Of a stretch of 6,034 nucleotides of DNA, positions 1 to 4,924 are shown in pieces. The stretch is taken from NCBI GenBank assembly GCA_029557025.1, contig JAKPRU010001013.1, positions 1 to 6,034 on the forward strand, read 5' to 3'. This stretch comes from Candidatus Omnitrophota bacterium. GTDB lineage: Bacteria; Hinthialibacterota; Hinthialibacteria; Hinthialibacterales; JAKPRU01. The position numbers and the translations under genes were made by a program. The notes beneath the pieces were generated by a model. The model was given only the letters and a program-made list of their open reading frames with translations. It did not search any database and was not told the DNA's origin. Within the stretch, counting starts at the first letter, position 1. Every line of letters starts with the position of its first letter.

Positions 1-252
1 CTGTACCTGTCGATTTCGGGAACCGTCGCCGACCAGGATGGTCCTCGGAAATTCGGCATCCTGCTCCTTCCCTTCCTGAAAATGGATTCCATGACTTTTT
101 CCCAATTCCACAAGGTCCGTAAAGGCAAGTTTAATTCCTTCCTCCCGCCAGTTTTCATCCGAGGCAACAATCCGCCATTCCTCCTGCGCCAAGACGGACT
201 GCACAGATATCGCCGGGAAACACAACAACAACGGAATCCAAAAACGGTTCAT
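1..252 (-). CDS. Secreted protein of unknown function, N-terminal part (runs off left edge)
   Basis: This minus-strand reading frame starts at ATG 252-250 and stays open to the window edge, giving 84 residues. The first 22 residues form a clear Sec signal peptide: a short n-region (MNRF), a hydrophobic core (WIPLLLCFPAIS) and a likely signal peptidase I site after SVLA, before QEEW. A ribosome binding site AGAAAGG lies 8 bases upstream of the ATG, which supports the start. The mature part begins with EEWRIVASDE and later has an ILVGDGSRN segment (residues 72-80). An IVxSDE opening followed by an ILVG strand reminds me of the small alpha/beta domain found in front of many glycoside hydrolases (GH67/GH20 N-terminal type), but this is a weak resemblance and the catalytic part is outside the window. 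It lies 558 bases downstream of the minus-strand oxidoreductase, so it probably has its own promoter. Confidence is high that it is a secreted protein and low for the family. Confidence 0.8.
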   Translation of the reverse strand, partial: MNRFWIPLLLCFPAISVQSVLAQEEWRIVASDENWREEGIKLAFTDLVELGKSHGIHFQEGKEQDAEFPRTILVGDGSRNRQVQ

Positions 253-260
253 ATCGGCAA

Positions 261-267
261 CCTTTCT
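261..267 (-). promoter_or_regulatory. Ribosome binding site of the left-edge secreted protein
   Basis: AGAAAGG on the minus strand, 8 bases before the ATG at 252-250. It fixes the start of the truncated secreted protein. Confidence 0.6.
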
Positions 268-412
268 GCATAATTGTGATCGGAAGGAGAGCCTCTATTA
301 TGATTGAACCCACCTGAGGCGAAATTGGGCTATATTATGACAAGATCACGCACAGGAAGAGGGAAGCGCCCCGAACACCGGATAACCATCTCCCGCAAAG
401 ATTGCGAGTTGA

Positions 413-429
413 CCTGAGCCTGTCGAAGG
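413..429 (+). repeat. Dispersed intergenic repeat core CCTGAGCCTGTCGAAGG
   Basis: The 17-base string CCTGAGCCTGTCGAAGG (reverse complement CCTTCGACAGGCTCAGG) matches a short motif I know as a frequent intergenic repeat in many unrelated bacterial genomes. It often leaves a spurious PFDRLRS peptide in automatic translations, as it does here on the minus strand. Only one copy is in the window, so its repeat nature rests on recognition, not on copies seen here. Confidence 0.5.
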
Positions 430-439
430 GCCATCCTTT

Positions 440-474
440 TGAGAATTTCAGAAGCCGGTTTTTCTTGAATCTCA
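440..474. repeat. Imperfect inverted repeat next to the dispersed repeat core
   Basis: The arms TGAGAATTTCAGAA (440-453) and TTCTTGAATCTCA (462-474) are reverse complements apart from a small bulge and shift, and are separated by the 8-base loop GCCGGTTT. It could fold into a hairpin on either strand. No T run follows on either side, so it is not a standard terminator. It lies 10 bases from the CCTGAGCCTGTCGAAGG core, and the two may belong to one mobile or structured repeat of about 60 bases. Confidence 0.4.
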
Positions 475-549
475 GGATCTCCTCCGGTTTCTGACTTCGG
501 GGTTTCATAATATATTTGAAAACAGATACTTGTTCTGGGGGGATTCTAT

Positions 550-780
550 ATGGGATTTGGAACAGGAAGGTGGTGGTCAAAAGATGATTTCTACGGTTGT
601 CGCGATCCGCGAACAGGACAGGCGGTATACGGGCATGTATCCCGGCGCTGAACAATGTGGCCAGCTCTGGAGACAGCCTGCCGGAAGCCCCAAAATGGTG
701 GAAGAAGCCGCTACGGTGTACCTGGAAACAATTCAAATCCGGGGCGTCCGGTTCCTCCCGCTACCGAAGGGATCGAACCT
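550..780 (+). pseudogene. Possible frameshifted remnant of a small gene
   Basis: An ATG at 550, preceded by a G-rich stretch (GGGGGG at 537-542), opens a 33-codon frame (MGFGTGRWWSKDDFYGCRDP..., ending YGHVSRR) that stops at TGA 649-651. In the -1 frame the sequence continues without a stop as LNNVASSGDSLPEAP, then KWWKKPLR and WKQFKSGASGSSRYRRD. The join falls at CGG CG-CTG, where a single lost base would leave Arg-Arg-Leu. Composition and codon use on both sides of the join look protein-like, so an inactivated small gene is possible. I do not recognise the family. Against it: the region is short, no homologue can be checked here, and the right boundary is arbitrary because the second frame stays open into the antisense of the oxidoreductase. 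Confidence 0.2.
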
Positions 781-789
781 GCATAGCCA

Positions 790-811
790 CAGGTGGGACC
801 TGCCGCTTTTT
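790..811 (+). terminator. Small hairpin followed by T run, plus-strand orientation
   Basis: CAGGT-GGG-ACCTG (790-802) is a perfect 5-bp stem with a 3-base loop, followed after CCGC by TTTTT (807-811). That would fit a weak intrinsic terminator for plus-strand transcription just before the 3' end of the minus-strand oxidoreductase. The stem is short and there is a 4-base gap before the T run. In the minus direction the hairpin has no T run after it, so it is not a normal terminator for the oxidoreductase. Confidence 0.25.
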
Positions 812-1962
812 CACACCTTTTCCCAGCATTTCCTTTCCGCCGAGCGATAAGCGATATCCATCACACGCTGAATTTCCGCTGCTTCCGGGATGGTCGGCGT
901 GGCTTGTGCTTTTCCGGCGATAGCAGCCAGAAAATTGTGCAGACAGGCCACATGCGCCCGAAGCCAGCCGACATTGAGAGCAGGCGGATTGAACTTCCCG
1001 CCGGGATCGGGATACCGGCTCACGGTCTCGATCTTCTTGAATCCCCGCATTCCACCCATCGGTTCCCCCGGATCACGGGTGTCATAGACTTCCAGCCAGT
1101 TGGGGTCCATCAGGTTGAAACGGATGGCCCCCTTCTCTCCGTGGATCTCCACGCGAATCTCATCATTCGCGCCGGTGGCCAGTTTCGTGGCCTCCACCGT
1201 TCCAAGTGCCCCTTCCTGAGTTCGCAGACACATCACCACATGGTCATCTACATTCACAGGGACCATCTCCCCGGTTCGGGGATCGGGGCGTTCCGGGAAC
1301 GCAATCAGGGTCGCCGCTGCAACCTCCGCAAACGGGCCGATCAGCCAGTCAACCAGGTCCAAGACATGCGCTCCCAGATCGTACAACACTCCTCCGCCGC
1401 ACTGGGACTTGTCCAATTTCCATCCCATCGGCTTCTTGGGATTGATGGAGCTCGCATGAAGATAACACGCGCGGAAACTCAGTACCCGTCCCAGAAAGCC
1501 CTCCTCCACCAGCTGCTTGGCGCGCATGGTGCAGGGATAAAAACGATTCTGTAGCGCAACTTGGGTCACCAGCCCCCCCTCTCCGTACGTTTCCAGCGCA
1601 TTCAGCATCGCCCGGCAGTCCTCATAGCTCGCCCCCAGCGGTTTGTCGCAATACACATGTTTGCCCGCTCGAATCGCCTGGATTACCTGATCCCGGTGCA
1701 GGGCATTTGGCGTGCAAACATGAATAATATGGATATCCTCACGGGCAAGGAGTTCTGCATAGTCCAGCGTCGCAAACTCGAAACCACCGATCCGCATCGC
1801 CTCCTCGATACTCTCCTTCCGACGCACACAAACCCCTTTCAATGTATATCGAAGAGGCGGTTCCGTATAAAAAAAGGGGATAGTCCGATAGCCGTAAGTA
1901 TGGGTCTTCCCCATGAATCCGAAACCGACAATCCCAACTCCATATTCCTGATCGCTTACCAT
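811..1962 (-). CDS. Gfo/Idh/MocA family oxidoreductase, cytoplasmic
   Basis: A complete 383-residue NAD(P)-dependent dehydrogenase of the Gfo/Idh/MocA family, a normal length for the family. The N-terminal Rossmann domain has the nucleotide-binding motif GIVGFGFMG (residues 10-18; G13, G15, G18), and the strand/loop VCTPNALH (82-89) precedes GKHVYCDKP (100-108). There DKP replaces the usual EKP and keeps Lys107. The C-terminal substrate domain carries GGGVLYDLGAHVLDLVDWL (189-207), with Asp195 and His199 in the usual catalytic D-x-x-x-H arrangement, then VNVDDHVVM (237-244) and VEIHGEKGAIRFN (271-283). No signal peptide is present, so it should act in the cytoplasm. The start is supported by AAAGGAG 5 bases upstream of the ATG. 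Family members oxidise or reduce sugars, inositols or anhydrosugars; the layout resembles inositol or levoglucosan dehydrogenase-type members, but the substrate cannot be read from the sequence. It is divergent from a Tat-exported relative at 2131. Confidence 0.93.
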   Translation of the reverse strand: MVSDQEYGVGIVGFGFMGKTHTYGYRTIPFFYTEPPLRYTLKGVCVRRKESIEEAMRIGGFEFATLDYAELLAREDIHIIHVCTPNALHRDQVIQAIRAGKHVYCDKPLGASYEDCRAMLNALETYGEGGLVTQVALQNRFYPCTMRAKQLVEEGFLGRVLSFRACYLHASSINPKKPMGWKLDKSQCGGGVLYDLGAHVLDLVDWLIGPFAEVAAATLIAFPERPDPRTGEMVPVNVDDHVVMCLRTQEGALGTVEATKLATGANDEIRVEIHGEKGAIRFNLMDPNWLEVYDTRDPGEPMGGMRGFKKIETVSRYPDPGGKFNPPALNVGWLRAHVACLHNFLAAIAGKAQATPTIPEAAEIQRVMDIAYRSAERKCWEKV

Positions 1963-1967
1963 GCCTG

Positions 1968-1974
1968 CTCCTTT
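1968..1974 (-). promoter_or_regulatory. Ribosome binding site of the minus-strand oxidoreductase
   Basis: AAAGGAG on the minus strand, 5 bases before the ATG at 1962-1960. It is a strong Shine-Dalgarno match and sets the start of the 383-residue protein. Confidence 0.7.
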
Positions 1975-2059
1975 CGCGATACCGAATTGAGGGGGGTCTG
2001 TTCATCATCACAGAAGACCGCTGGGACTCAAGGCCCGTTCTATGGTTCCCGTCCTGTAT

Positions 2060-2088
2060 ATGATATAGTCTTTCGCGTTTGTTGTGAA
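2060..2088 (-). promoter_or_regulatory. Candidate sigma-70-like promoter for the minus-strand oxidoreductase
   Basis: On the minus strand TTCACA (2088-2083, 5 of 6 to TTGACA) and TATCAT (2065-2060, 5 of 6 to TATAAT) are separated by exactly 17 bases. Transcription would start near 2053 and leave a leader of about 90 bases. The leader contains GGTCT at 2019-2015 and AGACC at 1999-1995 on the minus strand, which could pair around the CTGTGATGATGAAC segment. The same A+T-rich patch also reads TATGAT (2059-2064) on the plus strand, but without a good -35, so the plus-strand promoter remains unlocated. Prediction only. Confidence 0.4.
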
Positions 2089-2119
2089 AAATCCACGGAC
2101 TCCAGCGGACAGCCGGTTC

Positions 2120-2124
2120 AGGAG
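2120..2124 (+). promoter_or_regulatory. Ribosome binding site that selects a GTG start at 2131
   Basis: AGGAG lies 6 bases before GTG 2131-2133. No ATG is available before the twin-arginine signal, so this site decides the start of the exported oxidoreductase. Confidence 0.65.
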
Positions 2125-2130
2125 TGAACA

Positions 2131-3378
2131 GTGACCAGTCAAAACAACACGAAAACGGGAGCGAAATGCTCGCGCCGGGATTTCCTGGAGCGAAGCGGCG
2201 CCGCCTTGGCGGCTTCGACGTTCGCAACTCGTTCCGCGCTCGCAGCATATACACCCCCGAATAAGGTGCGGATCGGTGTGGTCGGCGGCGGATTTGGATG
2301 CAGTTTCCAATGGCATTTGCATCCCGATTGCCGGGTTGTGGCCGTCTCCGATCTTCTCCCGCAACGGCGGGAACGCCTGGTCAAGACCTACGGGTGCGAG
2401 AAGGTCTATAACTCACTGGCAGAACTTGTGAAGGATAAAGATATCGACGCCGTGGCGATTTTCACGGATGGCCCCCTGCATGTCGAGCATGTGGCCGACG
2501 CCATGAAACACGGCAAACATGTTATCAGCGCTGTCCCCGCCGCTTACGGAACGATGGAACAGGCGGAAATGCTGGCGGATACGGTCAAGAAATACGGTCT
2601 GACTTACATGATGGCTGAAACCAGCTATTTCCAGCAGAAAACCATCTCCGTACGCAAGTTCCAGGAAGAAGGCAAATTCGGCGAGATTTTCTATTGCGAA
2701 TCGGAATACCAGCATGACGGCCTGGAAAGTATGTTTTTCGACAAAGATGGGAAAAGAACCTGGCGGTACGGTATGGCTCCCATGCACTATCCCACCCACT
2801 GCACAGCCCACCTGATCAGTGTCACCGGCGAGCGCCTCACCCAAGTGGTTTGCCATGGATGGGGCGATGACAGCCCCATCCTGAAAGACAACGTATATCA
2901 CAACCCGTTCTGGACCGGTTCCGCCATGTTCCGAACGGACCGGGGACACGGGTTCCGCGTCAATGTCTGGTGGAAAGGGGCGCATCGTGGCTGCGAACGC
3001 GCGCAATGGATCGGAACCCAAATGAGCTTCTATTCCCCCCATCCGAACGGTTACGGTGCCGTGATCATCCGCAAGGGCGATCAGACAGAAAAGGACGACG
3101 CGGGCTTTGTCAGGAATCTGCCGCAGTTTGAGGAATACCAGCAGCCGGAATGGTGGAAAACCGACATGCTGCCGGAACCGCTTCGGATCGAAACGGGCCA
3201 CGAAGGATCGCACACATTTCTCACGCACGAATTCATCGAGTCCCTGACTCAGGGACGTCGCCCGAAAGTCGATGTCTATGAGGCGCTTGCCTACACCGTG
3301 CCGGGGATCATCGCTCACCAATCGGCGCTTCAAGAAGGCGCTCTGTTGAAAATCCCACAGTTTGAACGCCCCAAATGA
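2131..3378 (+). CDS. Tat-exported Gfo/Idh/MocA family protein with altered catalytic motif
   Basis: A 415-residue protein starting at GTG, set by AGGAG 6 bases upstream. The N-terminus has a twin-arginine signal: SRRDFLE (residues 14-20), then the hydrophobic stretch SGAALAASTFATRSALA, with likely cleavage near ALA-A (about 36-39). The folded protein would be carried to the periplasm, presumably with its cofactor bound. The Rossmann domain follows: VRIGVVGGGFG (46-56), then VVAVSDLL (69-76). Where the family has EKP, this protein has HVISAVP (130-136), so the usual Lys is Val135. Later conserved segments are YMMAETSYF (159-167), GKFGEIFYCESEYQHD (181-196), WRYGMAPMHYPTH (211-223), GERLTQVVCHGWGDD (233-247) and RGHGFRVNVWW (271-281); His223 and His227 are candidate active-site residues. 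I recall this combination from exported PVC-group members. The substrate is unknown and may be a glycan-derived sugar; a binding or structural role is possible given the lost Lys. It is the first gene of the plus-strand cluster. Confidence 0.92.
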   Translation: MTSQNNTKTGAKCSRRDFLERSGAALAASTFATRSALAAYTPPNKVRIGVVGGGFGCSFQWHLHPDCRVVAVSDLLPQRRERLVKTYGCEKVYNSLAELVKDKDIDAVAIFTDGPLHVEHVADAMKHGKHVISAVPAAYGTMEQAEMLADTVKKYGLTYMMAETSYFQQKTISVRKFQEEGKFGEIFYCESEYQHDGLESMFFDKDGKRTWRYGMAPMHYPTHCTAHLISVTGERLTQVVCHGWGDDSPILKDNVYHNPFWTGSAMFRTDRGHGFRVNVWWKGAHRGCERAQWIGTQMSFYSPHPNGYGAVIIRKGDQTEKDDAGFVRNLPQFEEYQQPEWWKTDMLPEPLRIETGHEGSHTFLTHEFIESLTQGRRPKVDVYEALAYTVPGIIAHQSALQEGALLKIPQFERPK

Positions 3379-3385
3379 TTCTCAT

Positions 3386-3391
3386 AAGGAG
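3386..3391 (+). promoter_or_regulatory. Ribosome binding site that favours the GTG start at 3399
   Basis: AAGGAG is 7 bases before GTG 3399, 13 bases before ATG 3405, and downstream of ATG 3375. It therefore argues for 3399 over both other in-frame starts of the beta-propeller gene. Confidence 0.6.
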
Positions 3392-3398
3392 ATCACCC

Positions 3399-4433
3399 GT
3401 GCATATGGTAGTCAGAATCTGCATTATCCTGCCTGTTCTTGTCGGCGCCCCTGCTCTTTGGGCGCAGGATCAATCGGCTACGGATCTGCTGCGCGAGGTA
3501 GCCTTGAAGGGCTGGATCGCATACAGCGCGCGAAGTGAAAATGGAACATGGGATTTGTTTCTCTCGCGACCGGACGCATCGCATCGCCTGAACATCACCA
3601 ACACCCCGGACTATGAGGAAATCGCGGCTCGTTTCTCGCCGGACAGTGCAAACATCCTGTATCGCCGTCTGCCGAAAGGAACGCCCATCAATCACGACCT
3701 GTGGGGATTCGAGGGGGAACTGTGCATTTCCGACTCCAACGGAACCAACCCGCAAGTCATCGGTAAAGACAAAGAATTTCCATGGGCATCCTGGTCTCCA
3801 GATGGTACGCAAATCCTTTGCCTGACACGGAAAGCCATTCAGATTGTGGATCTGGCCACGAAAAAGGTACTCCGTGAATTTCCGCGACAGGGAATCTATC
3901 AGCAACTCTTCTGGTCGCCGGACGGAAAATGGTTTGTAGGCACGGGTAATGTCCAGGGCAAAAACTGGCGTGTGGTTCGAATGAATGCCGAAACAGGAGA
4001 ACTAAATGTAGTCACCAAGACCCAGAGTTGTACACCGGACTGGTTTCCCGATTCCATCCGAGTAATTTATTCCACACGACCCGAAGATCAAAAAAGCAAC
4101 AATGGGTACGGCTGGACACAACTCTTCTTCGCGGATGGGAGCGGAGAAAATCCGCAGCTGATTTACGCCGAAGAAGGCTATCACATTTATGGTGGGACCG
4201 TATCTCCGGATGCCCAATACGTACTGTTCACCAAGTTGCCACAAGACGGAGGTGGAGCGGAAGGTTCCGGAGCTCCGGTGTATCTCATGCGCATGAGCGA
4301 TGCTCCCACAATTCACGGCGAAAGCCCGGAACTTCGAAGTCGGTACCCCGACGCCAAGAACGGAACGATTGCATATCTATTCCAAGGATGGGAACCCTGT
4401 TGGACATACGCGGAAATCATCAAAGAAAAGTAA
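3399..4433 (+). CDS. Secreted TolB-like (PD40) beta-propeller protein
   Basis: A protein of 344 residues from GTG 3399. An in-frame ATG at 3375, overlapping the previous stop as ATGA, would add 8 residues; ATG 3405 would remove 2. The GTG is preferred because AAGGAG sits 7 bases before it and it gives a compact Sec signal peptide (MHMVVRICIILPVLVGAPALWA, cleaved before QDQS). The mature protein has at least five PD40-type blade motifs: FSPD (79-82), WSPDG (132-136), WSPDG (172-176), WFPDS (215-219) and VSPDA (268-272), each followed by a hydrophobic strand such as ILYRR, ILCLT or VIYST. Such repeats form a TolB-type beta-propeller in the periplasm. The N-terminal domain of true TolB is absent and no Tol-Pal genes are nearby, so it is not TolB itself. 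It may bind a ligand or partner protein, or be an enzyme with a propeller fold. It starts 20 bases after the exported oxidoreductase and is probably co-transcribed with it. Confidence 0.88.
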   Translation: MHMVVRICIILPVLVGAPALWAQDQSATDLLREVALKGWIAYSARSENGTWDLFLSRPDASHRLNITNTPDYEEIAARFSPDSANILYRRLPKGTPINHDLWGFEGELCISDSNGTNPQVIGKDKEFPWASWSPDGTQILCLTRKAIQIVDLATKKVLREFPRQGIYQQLFWSPDGKWFVGTGNVQGKNWRVVRMNAETGELNVVTKTQSCTPDWFPDSIRVIYSTRPEDQKSNNGYGWTQLFFADGSGENPQLIYAEEGYHIYGGTVSPDAQYVLFTKLPQDGGGAEGSGAPVYLMRMSDAPTIHGESPELRSRYPDAKNGTIAYLFQGWEPCWTYAEIIKEK

Positions 4434-4918
4434 CATCCCGAATCGCACAATCCCTGCACCGCTTCTTGACCGGTTGTCTACTTCTTTCCCTGTCACTGGC
4501 CTTCCATGGCTGCGGACTGAAAGCCGATTCCGGCGAAGATGCACAGGTTACCTCAATGGGTAGCTATGAGGTCACAGCAACATTGTCGGAAATTCGAGGG
4601 GAGTTTCCAGATGATCCCCTGTACGATTACGCATACGTCATGAAATACGAGGTTATGCAGGTGCATCGCGGGACGATCGACTCCAGCGTTATTTACGTCG
4701 GGCATTACAAACCGCTGAAACCACGGTCGGCCGTGGCCGATGTCCGTTCCGGCGAGATCGGCGGAAACCTGAAGACCTTCCGTGTCGGAGACATCCACCG
4801 GATGGCGCTGGAGGCTCCCATTGAGGACTATTTTATGGGCGGCATTATGAATCCGTACTCCGAGGAATACTCCGGACCTGTGTACTGGGCTGTTTGGACC
4901 AACCTTGTGATTCAGTAA
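4388..4918 (+). CDS. Small secreted or lipoprotein-like protein of unknown function, upstream of the MBOAT gene
   Basis: A protein of about 176 residues. Its N-terminus is a basic stretch (HQRKVTSR, 11-18) followed by the hydrophobic segment FLTGCLLLSLSLAFHGC (26-42), which fits a signal peptide; Cys42 could be lipidated, although AFHGC is a poor lipobox. The mature part has EVTATLSEIRGEF (61-73), YDYAYVMKYEVMQVHRG (79-95), IYVGHYKPLKPR (102-113), GEIGGNLKTFRVGDIHRMAL (122-141) and GPVYWAVWTNLV (163-174). It looks like a compact beta-rich domain, and I recall similar small proteins directly before AlgI-like genes, though this is from memory. I know no function. The start is uncertain: ATG 4388 overlaps the previous gene by 46 bases and has no well-placed ribosome binding site, while TTG 4400 would have AAGGATGG 8 bases ahead. 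Frame use before 4388 is the shadow of the propeller gene. The acyltransferase begins 6 bases after its stop, so the two are likely translated together and may cooperate. Confidence 0.78.
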   Translation: MGTLLDIRGNHQRKVTSRIAQSLHRFLTGCLLLSLSLAFHGCGLKADSGEDAQVTSMGSYEVTATLSEIRGEFPDDPLYDYAYVMKYEVMQVHRGTIDSSVIYVGHYKPLKPRSAVADVRSGEIGGNLKTFRVGDIHRMALEAPIEDYFMGGIMNPYSEEYSGPVYWAVWTNLVIQ

Positions 4919-4924
4919 ACTTAC

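Larger units (their letters stand above)
253..810. other. 558-base stretch with no confident gene
   Basis: No reading frame here looks like an intact gene. A 133-codon minus frame (736-335) has no signal peptide or recognisable motif, and its PFDRLRS segment is just the translation of the repeat core at 413-429, so I treat it as spurious. The stretch holds an A+T-rich part near 296-340 with TATTATGA twice (296-303 and 333-340), the repeat and inverted repeat at 413-474, another A+T-rich part near 507-530, the possible gene remnant at 550-780, and a hairpin plus T run at 790-811. It should contain the promoter of the left-edge minus gene, but I could not pick a convincing -35/-10 pair. Confidence 0.6.

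Noticed and set aside
440..474. Inverted repeat as an intrinsic terminator
   Set aside because: No T run follows the hairpin on either strand, and the stem is A+T-rich and bulged.
335..736. A 133-codon minus-strand open frame in the intergenic gap
   Set aside because: It has no recognisable motif or signal peptide, and its PFDRLRS segment is the translation of a common intergenic repeat, a typical sign of a spurious frame.
740..800. GGTTCGATCCC on the minus strand (near 769-779), like a tRNA T-loop
   Set aside because: The flanking bases do not give a clean 5-bp T stem, and no matching acceptor, D or anticodon stems could be found at tRNA spacing.
793..1554. A 253-codon plus-strand open frame opposite the oxidoreductase
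   Set aside because: It is antisense to a gene with clear Gfo/Idh/MocA motifs; its own translation has no family features.
2036..2069. Plus-strand promoter for the Tat-exported oxidoreductase
   Set aside because: TATGAT and TATAGT are fair -10 matches, but no acceptable -35 lies 16-18 bases ahead, so I did not call it as a feature.
2413..3333. A 306-codon minus-strand open frame opposite the Tat-exported oxidoreductase
   Set aside because: A shadow of a well-supported gene on the other strand, with low-complexity-free but motif-free translation.
4028..4387. N-terminal extension of the small secreted protein frame
   Set aside because: The frame is open back to 4028, but this part overlaps the propeller gene, reads as Arg/Ser-rich shadow sequence, and would bury the signal peptide in the middle of the protein.
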